Assembly (NCBI RefSeq): GCF_021869535.1
Contig: NW_026262679.1
Location: 78,551,143 to 78,615,142 of the forward strand
DNA: 64,000 nucleotides
Direction of reading: 5' to 3'
Source of the DNA: Mytilus californianus
Lineage: Eukaryota > Mollusca > Bivalvia > Mytilida > Mytilidae
In this document: positions 10,530 to 21,583 of the stretch, piece after piece
How the letters are laid out: each line of letters starts with the position of its first letter
Position numbering within the stretch: position 1 is the stretch's first letter
Position numbers and translations under genes: made by a program
The notes under the pieces: model-generated
Seen by the model: the letters and a program-made list of their open reading frames with translations, nothing else
Told to the model about the DNA's origin: nothing
Databases searched by the model: none

Positions 10530-11470
10530 ATAGTTATAAAGGGACATAACTGAAGAACGGTAAAAATGACACTACCCAAATTTGAAATTGTTCTGAGTTT
10601 TGTGGTAATAAGCATTGTGTGCAAGTCTCATAACATTTGGTTGAGGCTAACTTAAGTAGAGAACAGAAATTAAAAATTCAGCAATTTTTCTATTTGTAAA
10701 CACGCATAACTGTAGAACGGTTGTGTATAAGTTTAATAACATTTGGTTGAGACAAACTAAAGTTAGAGAACGGAAACGAAAAATTCAGCAATTTTTATGT
10801 TTATAAAGGGACATAACTCAAGAATGGTAAAAGTGTCACCACCAAATTTCGTACTTTATCTGTATTATGTAGTAATAGGCATTGTGTATAAGTTTCATAA
10901 CATTTGGTTGAAGTAAACTAAAGTTAGAAAACGAAAACAAAAAATTTGTACTTGATCTTAGTTTTGTGGTAATGAATATTGTGTATAGGTTTCATAATGT
11001 TTGGTTAGGGCAAACTTAAGTTACAGAATGGAAACTAAAAATTTAGCAATCTTTCGATTTATAAAGGGGCATAACTCAATAATGGTTAAAGTGACACTAC
11101 CCAAATTCAACTTGATCAGTGTTTTATCAGTGGAAGTCAAAATTAAACATTGCATTGTATAAAGCATTGATTGTAGTTGATTCAACTATAATGATGGACA
11201 AAGGAAGATAACTCCAATTTTAAAAATTTCTCGACATCTAAAAGGAAAAATTTTTGCAATTTTTCCATTTATAAAGGGGCATAACTCTAGAACGGTTAAA
11301 GTGACGCCACCAAAATTCAAACTTGATCTGTGTTTTGTGGTAATAAGCATTGTGTACAAGTTTCATAACACTTGGTTGAGACAAACTTAAGTTAGAGAAC
11401 GGAAACCAATTTTGGGACGTACGTACAGACGGACAAGGGTAAAACTTAATGCCCCCACCGCTATGGCAGG
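10530..11470 (-). repeat. Module M4 tandem repeat array of family A
   Basis: Recurrent lines of the form AAAGGGGCATAACTC (about 10538, 10806, 11064 and 11273) alternate with TTTCATAACATTTGGTTGAG. Spacing is irregular, from about 110 to 260 bp, so the array has internal deletions. It is present in A1 only among the copies in this window. Confidence 0.7.
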
Positions 11471-11799
11471 GGCATAAAAACCAAAAATTTAATTTAGTCG
11501 AAATCAAACCAAGTTTAATTTGGGACCCTTCAAACCTTAATATGGACTAATTTGAAAACAGGGCCCAAAATAAAAAATATAAATGCACAATAACATTCAG
11601 CATATTATACAGCCGCAATAGTTCAGTTTTTGATAAAGTCAAACAAAGTTTAATTTTGGACCCTTTTGACATCAATGTAGACCAATTTAAAGATGGGCCC
11701 AATATCTCAAAAAGTAATACAAGGTTAGAACCCCCAAAAATTAAAGACTTTAAATTAATCCCATTGAAATTGGTAAAGAGATTTGTATTTATTTTCAAG

Positions 11800-12180
11800 T
11801 GAAGATTTCTTGCTATTGCGCAATACGGTGCAATTGAAGATTTCTTTTCATTGTGCAATACTGTGCTATTGCGCAATACTGTGCAATTGAAGATTTCTTG
11901 CTATTGGGCAATACTGTGCAATTAAAGATTTCTTGCTATTGCACAATACTGTGCTATTGTGCAATATTGAGCAATTGAAGATTTCTTGCTATTGCGCAAT
12001 AATGTGCAATTGAAGATTTCTTGCTATTGTGCAATTGAAATTTTTGCTATTGTGCAATACTGTGCAATTGAAGATTTCTTGCTATTGCGCAATACTGTGC
12101 ATCCTTGCTATTCACTAAACTGTGCATTTGAAGATTTCTTGCTATTGTCCAATATTGTGCAATTATTTGAAATTTCAAAA
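11800..12180 (-). repeat. Module M2 minisatellite (about 38 bp)
   Basis: About ten units contain TTGCTATTGCGCAATACTGT and then GCAATTGAAGATTTC. ATTGCGCAAT is itself palindromic. The same array occurs in inverse orientation at 36645-36900 inside copy A3. Confidence 0.85.
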
Positions 12181-12204
12181 ATTTTCAAGAAAAGAATATG
12201 AACC

Positions 12205-13471
12205 CAGGGGCGTAGCTGCCGTTATGCACTTTAGGCACGTGCCTACAAATAATTTTTTCACAAATATATTTTTTTTCATTGAAAAAAAAAATAAGAAAAA
12301 ATAATGACAACTTCATCTGTAGATGCACGTGAAGTCGTCAAAACTATTTAAGTATCAAATGTCATTTGTACACTAGTTTATCATCCCTAGTGAATGGAGT
12401 ATTGTATAGAATTGTATCATGTAGGTACATTATATTCCACCTCATATTGAAACTAAAAACTCGCACTTTGGTTCAGATCATTTCACTTAAATCAACAAAT
12501 GCTTGAAAGAACATAAACATGCTCAAAACCCTGACATTTTATTCTTAGATACATGATGTTTTAGTTGTTTTTGGCTTTCAACAAGCTTTCACTTGGTCTT
12601 CATTTGACCTACAATAAAACCCTTGCCAAAGTTAGGTGTTCATTTGTCACGGGATGTATGAATACGCAGTTATGTCTGGTCAGAATGCATGAACTATTTG
12701 CCACTGGATGTTTAGCAATCAATCAATCAATCAACAAGCTTTCAGTAACTTCAAGGACTCTCGGATCTACTTGTAATGACCATGATTATTCATATTCCTT
12801 AGCAGGTAGTAGTTTTACAGTACAGGATATCAGAAAATATGAATTTCTTGAATTTTGTTAGATAGTATGAACAGAACAGAACCGAACTTCTGGATTAGGC
12901 ATCGACTGTTTGTGTGGCCGGGGGAAGGTGAAGGTTTAAGAATCAACAGATGAATGGTTGATACCTAGCCCAAATGATAGTATGTATATAGTACATGTAG
13001 TCTCAGTATTATTTTAATGAAGGATCGTCAATATGTACTATCAATTGACATATATATCAATTATTCTCTATCAGAAAGGAATAGATATGAAATACTTAAC
13101 AGGATATACTGCTTATTTAAGGGCTACGCTGATCTATGATGCATGGGCAATGCATATTGTAAATTATTTTTTTTTAGATTTCCGATTGTACTGTGTCAAT
13201 TCATCAGTCAGATGTTACTGTAAAATTATCTATAATTCTTCGAATTTTTCTTCATGTATATTATCATGATAACATGACCAGAAAATTTTATATATTTTGT
13301 ACACAAAATTTTGCAACTAAAAATGCTGAAAACCGTTTTCCGTCTGGGGTTTCGACCCCCTGAACCCCCTATCAGGGCTCTGCCCTAGACCTGCTGAGGG
13401 CCTTAAGCGGCCCCAAAACCCCCTGCCGCAATTTGTGCCTACAGTTTATTGGTTACCTAGCTACGCCCCTG
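12205..13471. mobile_element. CAGGGGCGTAGCT-ended DNA element nested in A1
   Basis: Terminal inverted repeat CAGGGGCGTAGCT at 12205-12217 and its complement ending at 13471. GAACC duplicates flank it (12200-12204 and 13472-13476). The interior has the pattern seen in many animal elements of this class, including a line like AGGGCCTTAAGCGGCCCCAA near the right end. A short tail-like ATCAATCAATCAATCAA (about 12717-12733) may be a separate molluscan repeat. No transposase ORF is visible, so it is non-autonomous. It resembles hAT-like MITEs, but only 5 bp of target duplication can be read. Confidence 0.7.
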
Positions 13472-13539
13472 GAACCCCCAAAAAAAAATTGGAAAAAAAA
13501 TCCCCCAAAATTTCCCCCCCCCCCCCCCCCCCCTTAGAG

Positions 13540-13990
13540 TAATTACCCCCAAACTTAATCCCAGCCTTCCCTTTGTGGTATGGAACCTTGTAGTAAAATT
13601 TTAGAGAGATCCATACACTTAAACACAAGTTATTGTCTGGAAACTAGAAAAATACTTGTTTTTGACCCCTTTTTTGCCCACAATTCCTGAACGTTTGGGG
13701 CAATTACCCCTTCACTTAATCCCAGCCTTCCCTTTGTGATATGGAACCTTGTGCTACAAATTCAGAGAGATCCATACACTTACACACAAGTTATTATCCG
13801 GGAACTACAAAAATGGTTGTTTTTGGCCTCTAATTCCTTAACTGTTGGTACCATAACCCCCCCCCCCCCCCCCCAAAAAAAAATCAATCCCAACCTTCCT
13901 TTTGTGGTATTGTACCTTCTGGTAAAAATTTTTAGAGATCCATTCACTTAAACTAAAGTTATTGTCCGGAAACCAAATGTGTCTTCGGAC
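13540..13990 (-). repeat. Module M1 tandem repeat array of A1
   Basis: Three units of the GGGGCCAAAAAGGGG module, read here in reverse (CCTTCCCTTTGTGGTATGGA at about 13565, 13725 and 13895). Poly-C runs at about 13516 and 13858 interrupt it. The same module occurs in copies A2 to A5. Confidence 0.75.
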
Positions 13991-14023
13991 GACGACACTG
14001 ACGACGCCGACAACATAGCATTA

Positions 14024-14690
14024 AGGTAGCAATACACAGTTAGGAGTTTGGTTTCGCATTTTGGCCCCTGTGGATTTTTCAAATATGAAAGTTATTGTGT
14101 AATAAAATTCATTTTTAGACAGCTGAGTACTAATTTAGCCTTCAAAGGTGGTTTATAAGAACATCAAGATTATTTTTTACATGTTTTATGGGCTATTTTC
14201 TGTTTGACTCTCCGTATTTTCATAGCTAGACCGGTTATCGGTCCAGAAATTAATGTAATGTTTACAAACACTTTTTTTCTACACAAAAGTTTTTGACGTA
14301 ATTTTACAAAAAAAATGAGACGAAAGACATATGATTTTCATTGGATTTATTGAAAGATATATGTAAACAGTTTCAGAAAAGGTATTACTTGAAGTGATTG
14401 AAATTCTACTTTTGGCCAAATTTTGGGGAAATATGTGACATCTTCTCCCACCTTTTTGCTATATTTTATAACAAAAAAATGCAGATTGTTGCCATGGATA
14501 CACCAAAAAGAAATTATATTTTACCATTTCATATACTGGATATGAAATCTATGGAAGATTCTGATTACATACATATGCACATATATGACACAAACAGTAA
14601 GCTTAATATTGCAAGAAGGCAATGAAAAGGGGATGGTAAAATTTATGAGGGAAAATTTTAATATTTTTTCCTAACTGTTTATTGCTACCT
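14024..14690. mobile_element. TA-flanked MITE (mariner/Tc1-like) nested in A1
   Basis: The left end AGGTAGCAATACACAGTTAGG (14024-14044) and the right end (14670-14690) form a 21-bp inverted repeat with one mismatch. TA lies on both sides (14022-14023 and 14691-14692). A TA duplication is the hallmark of Tc1/mariner elements. The 667-bp interior has no transposase; a 75-codon ORF inside shows no recognisable motif. Confidence 0.75.
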
Positions 14691-14989
14691 TATACGGCTT
14701 AAAAAAATATTTGCGGTCGTATGAAAAACTCATGCGGAGTCACTAAATTCGAGCGCACCCTGCATGGAAGGTGTATACTTCAGAATTGGTTTATATTTAT
14801 ATTTGTTATAACCAATATCCTAATTAATGAACTTGTTTTAATGAAATCATTGCTAGCACTGCATGCACTAATCCTCTATCAAGCGCCGAATTGTCAAATA
14901 TTAGAGTACAAGGGGAAAGGCTGTGGACTTTCTATAAAATTATAACATGTTTAGCATTGAAACAACAAAAGGGCACAGTGTAACACAAT

Positions 14990-15290
14990 CCTTAATGTTT
15001 ATAAATATCTTTACAAAAAAGGGGAAAATCCCAGTGAAATTTGTGAACATTTTAAAGTCACAGACGATGTTTTACACTTTCTTTTAGTCTGCTCAAAATA
15101 TGAAACGCAAAGAAAACAGGAAAGCAAGGAGTCATAGATTTTGCACTGAAACACCTTCTTTCCGGATACACACGGGCTTTACTTTTTACGGGAAACTAAT
15201 ATACTTATAAGAAAATAAAGAAGGCTTTCAAATATGTATCATCAATATATTCCATCTATTCAAATGAATATATTCTTTAGATAAAATAAT
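14990..15290 (+). pseudogene. LINE 3'-terminal remnant
   Basis: Translation near 15045-15120 gives ICEHFKVTDDVLHFLLVCSK followed by YETQR. This fits the C-terminal pattern of many LINEs (D..HfLl.C..Y...R). Stops follow soon after. It lies just outside copy A1 and its RT domain is absent, as expected for a 5'-truncated insertion. Clade unknown. Confidence 0.45.
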
Positions 15291-15737
15291 TATGTATGTG
15301 TGACCCATGTGTACATGATGTATTTCTAAGGTGGTCTTTCAAGTTCAATTATTTCTCCATTACAAAACAAGCACGATAAAAGAAAAAAACTTACCCAAAT
15401 CTGTTTTTTTTAACATCCATAGAATTATTATAAGCAAGCCACAATTTTTTTTTCATTTGAAGCAAGCCACAATTGCATAGCACACTTCACCGTTGTGTTG
15501 TACTTCAGTGAATCAATCATCTTTTATACAGCAACTACGTAGTTGTGTTCATTTACTAAATATAGTAACACAGCTATATTTTGTGTAATGTCAATTTCAT
15601 CATGGAACACTTTTTCCACAATCTGGGGTTCATTAAGGGATGAAAATAAGTTAGAAATTTGTGTTACAATTCAAATAGCTATCAATGTATTAATTTAAGT
15701 TGCAGTATAAGAACAATATTTATTTAGGTCAATTTTA

Positions 15738-15844
15738 TAAAAATATAACTTTTTTTTGTATTCTGCACAAAACTGGGGAAGGGCGAGGTTTTACAGAGCC
15801 CTTCCCCAGTTTCTCAGCCTCATTCAAAAAAGTTTATATTTTTC
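15738..15844. repeat. Long two-part hairpin
   Basis: A perfect 15-bp inner stem (AAACTGGGGAAGGGC at 15770-15784, complement at 15798-15812) is continued by an outer AT-rich stem (AAAAATATAACTTTTTT with TTCAAAAAAGTTTATATTT). It may be a small foldback element. Around it (15300-15735 and 15850-16200) I see only AT-rich sequence and a GAAA microsatellite. Confidence 0.6.
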
Positions 15845-15992
15845 TGACTTTGATTTAAACACCTGTAAGTAACTGACCACGCAATGCACGCAATCAACAA
15901 GCCTCAAACATTCAAGTAAATCACTATATTGTAAATTAGAAATAAACTCTGAAACTTATATACTTACATTATATAAATGTATATACTATATG

Positions 15993-16023
15993 TTAAAAAA
16001 GAAAAAGAAAGAAAGAAAGAAAA
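15993..16023 (+). repeat. GAAA microsatellite
   Basis: A short run of AAAG/GAAA units with no coding context. Confidence 0.8.
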
Positions 16024-16204
16024 TACAATACAATATAACTTTTCGAGTCTCACAAACAGACAATTACGGTCATATATTATTAGAAATTAGAGAAAAAAAA
16101 CACCAAAAAAAACACACATGAAGCTCATATATTTGCTACACCTTCTATGACGGTGTCACTTAAATTTGTCTTAATTATTTAGCAGTATATGTTAATAAAG
16201 AGAT

Positions 16205-16760
16205 GCGCCATGAGCGCACGATACGCCCGCCGCTTTTTCAAAGAATAAAGTTACCTAACTCCTCAATTTCATTTCAGAAATTTATAACAAAAAACTTCAT
16301 GGAGGTTATTTTAATAAATATAAACCTTCACCAAAGTTCATTGGAACTACTTCAAGCACTTCTGAGTTATTGTTCGAAAACTGGAACCCCCTTTTTTTTT
16401 AAAAGAATAAAACCCCATAACGCTGAAACATAAAATCTAAAATTCATAACAGTCGAAAGTGAGCTCACGTCAATAGATATAAACAATTCACCAAAGTTTC
16501 ATGAAAACTGCTCAAAGCACTTTTGAGTTATTGTCCGAAAACTGTAAAACCCCCCTTGTTTAATGAATTATACCCCATAACGCTGAAACGTAAAATCTAA
16601 AAATTCATAAAAATCGAAAGGGAGCTCACGTCAATAGATATAAACAATTCACCAAAGTTTCATGCAAATTGGTTAAAGTGTTTTTGAGTTATTGTCCGAA
16701 ATGTTGACGACGGGCGGACAGACGGACGGACAGACAGCGGTATACCATAATACGTCTCGT
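16205..16760 (+). repeat. 161-bp tandem array with GACGGACGGAC end
   Basis: Three units are recognised by TGAGTTATTGTCCGAAAA at 16363, 16524 and 16685, each 161 bp apart. Each also carries CCCATAACGCTGAAA and CAAAGTTCAT-type lines. The array ends with a GACGGGCGGACAGACGGACG stretch and ATACCATAATACGTCTCG, an ending typical of mussel repeats with such arrays. Confidence 0.75.
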
Positions 16761-16764
16761 AAAC

Positions 16765-16872
16765 GGACATGAAGACCGTACTTTGACCTATAATGGTTTA
16801 CTTTTATAAATTTTGACTTGGATGGAGAGTTGTCTCATTGGCACTCATACCACATCTTCTTGTATCTATATA
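16765..16872 (+). repeat. Family D repeat, 3' end
   Basis: Contains GAAGACCGTACTTTGACCTA and the tail TTGTCTCATTGGCACTCATA. The family recurs at 20985, 25660 and 27340 on this strand, and reversed at 17216, 30055, 43912, 46694, 50434, 54930 and 59585. I recognise it as a mussel-typical interspersed repeat from memory. Confidence 0.7.
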
Positions 16873-16989
16873 AAACAAGAGAAAATTAAGAACAAATGAA
16901 AATACAATATTACTTTCAGAGTCTCACAAACCAACATTTACGGTCTTATTGTTAGAAATTAATAAACAAACAAAAAACACATTAATAAA

Positions 16990-17200
16990 ATTGAGAATGG
17001 AAATGGGGAATGTGTCAAAGAGACAACAACCCGAACCATAGAGCAGACAACAGCCGAAGGCCACCAATGGGTCTTCAATGCAGCGAGAAACTCCCGCACC
17101 CGGAGGCGTCCTTCAGCTGGCCCCTAAACAAATATGTATACTAGTTCAGTGATAATGGACGTCATACAAAACTCCAAATTATACACAAGAAACTAAAATT
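16990..17200 (+). repeat. Mussel interspersed repeat (family E)
   Basis: Contains AACAGCCGAAGGCCACCAAT followed by a line with CGCACCCGGAGGCGTCC. I recognise this GC-richer block as a repeat found in mussel sequences. No ORF of note. Confidence 0.55.
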
Positions 17201-17215
17201 AAAAATGATACAAGA

Positions 17216-17560
17216 CTAACTAAGGCCAGAGGCTCCTGACTTGGGACAGGCGCAAAAATGCGGCGGGGTTAAACATGTTTTTTGAGATCTCAACCCTCCC
17301 CCTATACCTCTAGCCAATGTAGAAAAAAACAAACGCTCATATATTTCAGAATAGAAGCATGTGCTAAATCCTTTTCTATGACGGTGCCAGCAAAAATGAT
17401 GTGTACTAAGGATAGTGCCATTTAGACAAACACGCACAGAATATTGCAAATATATACACAACCCTGCACTATTGTATCGCTGACAATCTCTGCACTTAAA
17501 CCAAAACAAAACAATTGCATTGTTTAAATAATATACTGGTATTGACATTTTTTCATATTT
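17216..17560 (-). repeat. Family D repeat fragment, reversed
   Basis: GAGGCTCCTGACTTGGGACA and the following GGGGTTAAACATGT are the reverse complement of the segment at 27690-27760. A 110-codon ORF across it is a translation of the repeat. The part beyond 17330 is uncertain. Confidence 0.5.
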
Positions 17561-17619
17561 ATCTATTTTTTCTTCTTACATATATATTACAGGTACAAAT
17601 ATAAGAGGGTAGGAATGCC

Positions 17620-17900
17620 CTTTACCGTTAGGCGTCAAACGGTCATTTTCGGCTACCGTTAGCGTTAAATTGGTTAAAATTTTACCGTGATTTGTCAAAA
17701 TATCCTTTATATCGTGATTCGTTAGAAGGTCTCAAATAATTGTCGTTACCGTTAATCTGGGGGAAAAATTAACGTGATTCGTCAAAATCCGTCGATTTAT
17801 TTTTATCGTCTAAAAGAAAGTGTACATTTTATCGTCATGCACCAAAAATTACCGTTAACGTCATTTGGCAAGAATTTTTACCGTTATTTCGTCACACATA
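17620..17900 (+). repeat. Degenerate TACCGTTA / CGTCAAA tandem repeat
   Basis: Motifs TACCGTTA, TTACCGTGATT and CGTCAAAAT recur about ten times with irregular spacing of 20-45 bp. It looks like an old minisatellite. No coding meaning. Confidence 0.55.
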
Positions 17901-18109
17901 TATATACTTTTCTACATAATACCCGATCTCTGACCAAAAATGGCATCGGATTTTAACCGGCTGGCGACAGGATACCAATGTATGCAGAATATGCATACCA
18001 AGTTCGGTGCCTTAAATAAAATGTCTAAAACACAACAGGTTAACGATAGGTGCATAGTATGATTAACTAGACATCGTTGAGATGGGAGCCATCCCCACTG
18101 TGAATAACG

Positions 18110-18358
18110 TGTGGTGAAAAAATTGTATCTTTACCAAAGGACATGGGGTTGTCATCTGAAACCAAAGTTTTTAACCTTGACCTTTGACCAAGGAAGTTGT
18201 ACATACATTATCACACACCATCTGATGTTGGTTAATATACATGTCAAGTATAAAGTATGAAATCATAGCGGTTCTCCAGATATAGAGCGGACACGATTTG
18301 TTACGGACGGACAGGCTGATCACTATATAGGGCGACCCGCTATTCGGCGGGGCCCTAA
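18110..18358 (+). repeat. Bivalve-type repeat fragment
   Basis: A GTTGACCTTTGACC-like line (18170-18190), GGACGGACAGGCTGATCACT and a GC-rich palindromic end near CCCGCTATTCGGCGGGGCCC (18331-18350) are typical of bivalve non-autonomous elements with a terminal hairpin. From 18366 to 18955 I see AT-rich sequence with an AT microsatellite at about 18878-18897. Confidence 0.45.
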
Positions 18359-19117
18359 ATACCAATATTCATCTGTCCAAGCAGGGAAGAAAACGTGAGG
18401 TATATGACGTTCACATGAGAAAATTACAGAACCAAATATGGAAGAATGTACTCAAGTGCTGCAGAAGGGAGAGACATATCGTTCATAAAGACATGTACTG
18501 CGAGTACAATGGATTTTGGATTGAAAGTTGTAGAGCTATTCCTCATTGCTCATTATTTCAATTTTTTTTTCAGATTACTGTGATTGTTGTATCTTTATTT
18601 CTAATTTTTTTTGTTTTTGTTTTTCATTTTCAGTTTCTTTGATTTTTTTCACTTGCCGTTTTTCAGATCAAAAATATTCAAATGGTGTATTAAGAACATA
18701 TGTCGTACCTCAGGCTGTTTCTCATACTATGATGTCTTTTCTCTTTCATGTTTTACGTGGAATTAGACAAGGACTTCGGATAAATTATGGGACGATGACT
18801 TTAAGATTGTTGTGCAATGGTTTGCCAATATATGTATATAATTCGTCGTTGAGTTGTCACTGGTTCAGACGTACTTATATATATATATATATATATAAAG
18901 ATCGATGCATTATTTGTCTTTGAAAATGTCTGTACCAAGTCAGAGACAATGATATATTATACAGTGCTTTTATTGTCCATAGAGAAACCCAAAATTGATA
19001 TGACCAAAAAAGTATCAAACGGTCAACACAGGGATAATTTATTTTGTCCATACAACGCTAATTGATTTCGCTTTTATGTCCATACAAATAATTTAAAATA
19101 GTATTAATAGACCTCAC

Positions 19118-20915
19118 TTAATTTTCTGTTTTCACTTTTTTGTCCTTTCTACTTTTACATTTAGTAGCCTTTTTTGACTCCACTTCAGCTTTCTTCATTT
19201 CTCTCTCAACTTTTTTAAGTTTATTTTCTGCCTTTTTCTTTTCTCTTTCCTCTTTCTTTTGCTGCATTAAGAGTTTTTCCTTTACTACTTCTTCTCTTGT
19301 TAGAAGACGGTGTGATTGTTTTGAAACGTTTTTATACTTTTTTGTTTTAGTCTCTGGGGCGACTTTGTTATTTTCTTGGGCATTTGATTCAAATGGGAGA
19401 AACAATGAATGTACTTCGGTGTTCCAACTCTCAAACAATTCCATCGTACCATCATCATCCGCGGTACCGACTAAATGTATCTTGTTATCAAAGATAAGTT
19501 GAAGTAAAGCTTCGGGGTCATCAATTTCTGGTTGTACGAAATCACCCGCTTCTGACATGGTTGACGCTTGCCCTCCATTTTCAATTGATACCATTTCATC
19601 GCCAGATGCCGTTGGAATTGCTGTTGCGCTATACACTTGTGCTGTGGTACTACAGTGGGCGTTGGATTTGTCAGATGATTGGTCAGATGTAGGGGCTTTA
19701 TCTTTGTTTTCCGATGCTTCACTAGGGAGATAGGCCTCCGACGGTATGGCATGAGTGTTAAAGGGATATATACCACATGCTCTGAATCCACTTTTGATGT
19801 TTTCTTTGCTTAGAGCCTCATTCCATGCAGTTTTAAACAAACTTGGGAATGTCCATTTGTCAATTTTGTGGAGCATATTCTCCTGCAAGAACTCCGAGCA
19901 GGCTCTATCATATTGTTTATTGAATGGGCCAAATACTGATCGATCCAGTGGTTGTAAATAATGAGTGGTATGTGGTGGCAAAGACAAAATTACTATGTCT
20001 TCCTTGATTCCTTCTTGGATCAAAGCCAGTGATTCATGTGACGAGTGTCCGTCGAGGATCAACAGCTGGGGTCGATCCCCTCCACATTGTTTCAGGAAAA
20101 TGTCCTTAAACCATTTCTCACCGATTCTGTCGTTCATCCAACCACTGTCTTGATAATCCCACATAGTGCCACTCGGGGCCTCTGTGGTATTAAATCCAAA
20201 TACAGACCTCTCTGTTTTGATCTGTACAATTAACAGTGGACTAATTTTCTGCCCCTCCGCGTTCACACAAGCTACGATTGTTACGTGCGTGCTCATAGCA
20301 CTAGTGCGACCTGGGACATTTCTAGCACCCTTCTCTGCCAATACTTTAACTGGGTCATGCTCAAATGATTTACCCGTCTCGTCCATGTTCCAAATAACTT
20401 TAGGTTTATTTGTAATATCCTTTTCAATCAGAATTTTCTCCAATTCCTGAAAATACTCTTCTACTTTCTGTCTGTTCATCATCCTGCATCTAAGGGAGCC
20501 TTGTTTTTTCAGGCTTTCTAATAACTAGGTCATTGTGGCGTTCTTTCAAATTCTGCCACCAATCTTTTCCTGGTATAGAGTTTTTGAAAGGCGTTTTGAT
20601 CTTTAGCCTTTTAACTAATGTCCCAGTTCTCACAAGAAGTTGCCTGCGTGATATACCAACTCCTAACTGTGATGCCCGTTTTACAGATTTAACTATTGAA
20701 TTTTCCAATTCTAGGGGCAGGGCTGGTTTGCGGCCCCTACCAACTTGTATATTTCTTTTTCCGGTAACTCTATCCCCAACGGTTGACTTAGGAACGTTGA
20801 AATGCTCCATTGCCTTTCTCACGGACATTTGGCCAGTCTTAACGGTCTCGACAGCATTCTCGAGCGATTTCAGGTTATATTTCAATATATGTGATTTATT
20901 TTTTGCTCTTAACAT
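19118..20915 (-). pseudogene. Pogo/Tigger-type DDE transposase, frameshifted
   Basis: The N-terminal part (20915-20490, about 141 residues from MLRAKN) contains a psq-type helix-turn-helix (LENAVETVKTGQMSVRKAME then NVPKSTVGDRV) and a CENP-B-like second DNA-binding region ending RKPEK. The C-terminal part (20482-19118, 454 residues) has the DDE_1 catalytic core: IWNMDETGKS (Asp34), LILDGHSSH (Asp144) and LQPLDRSVFGPF (Asp180), with 35 residues between the last two. A lysine/glutamate-rich coiled tail follows. The two parts are out of frame by one base at a six-T run (20504-20509), so the gene is broken or the base is a sequencing error; the rest is long, open and intact. The chosen ATG follows a 3'-splice-like TTTTTTTCAG directly, so an upstream exon is possible. 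Length and order fit the family. I see no clear TIR; the right side runs into a mussel repeat at 20985. Confidence 0.9.
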
Positions 20916-20984
20916 TCTGAAAAAAATATCAGAAGATTTATTAATATTTTGCTCAATGTTATAGGAACCCACTATTTACTATAC

Positions 20985-21110
20985 GGTATGGGTTTTTCTC
21001 ATTGTTGAAGACTGTACGGTTGCCTATAATTATTTACATCCACTTTATTTTAACTTTGGTGGATAGTTGTCTCATTGGCAATCATACCTCATCTCCTTAT
21101 TTTTATATAG
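20985..21110 (+). repeat. Family D repeat, 3' end
   Basis: Carries ATACGGTATGGGTTTTTCTC, TTGAAGACTGTACGGTTGCC and the tail TTGTCTCATTGGCAATCATA. It lies 70 bp upstream of the transposase start and probably marks a later insertion into or next to the transposon. Confidence 0.7.
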
Positions 21111-21583
21111 AAGATAGGTATATACAGATATTGATAGCAATTTACATTGTTTAAAATGGCAGCAAGTACGATAGATTTCTTTTCGTCTGTCTTTCTGATT
21201 GTCGGTAATAGATTTAATTTCAAGACAAGAGACAAAAATCTGAGATTCATTCACCAATTTATCTTAAATGTGCCTAGATGGATACACATGACATTTAATA
21301 CCAATGGAGGAAGCTCCATTCCGATTTTCATGTGGAGCATTTCCGATTTTTCGTTTTTTGAAAATTACTGGTGATGCCTTTCATGACGTTGTCAGTTTTC
21401 TAGTTAACGTTTGTTTTCCGATTTACCGGATTTTTTTGTTTTCATTAGACAGACGGACAGACAGACAGACGACTGGATGTACAAGGTCATTACTGTTGGA
21501 CGCTCGCAGAAAATCTAAAGAGATCTTTAAAACCGATGTATGGTTATTTTATTTCTATCATATTTTAAAAAAGTTTTATTAAA

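Larger units (their letters stand above)
10225..14722 (-). mobile_element. Family A composite repeat, copy A1 (reversed, with nested inserts)
   Basis: Read on the minus strand, it starts with a 5' hairpin (14692-14722: ATACGACCGC ... GCCGTAT) and a GTCGTC-rich stretch (13985-14015). It ends with a conserved 3' segment (10225-10300) containing CCAACTGTTCAGGGTTCGAC and GCGGTCGTAT. Between are four kinds of tandem module: M1 (13540-13990), M2 (11800-12180), M3 (11480-11765) and M4 (10530-11470). Two unrelated transposons inserted later (12205-13471 and 14024-14690). No protein of its own is recognised, so mobility is inferred from copy number, conserved ends and an empty site for copy A4. Confidence 0.7.

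Noticed and set aside
11238-11876. ORFs of 89 and 109 codons on the minus strand
   Set aside because: They fall in family A repeat modules and recur in other units with stops.
19140-20964. Several plus-strand ORFs of 60 to 143 codons
   Set aside because: They overlap the transposase in antisense and lack motifs; the minus-strand frames carry the DDE core.
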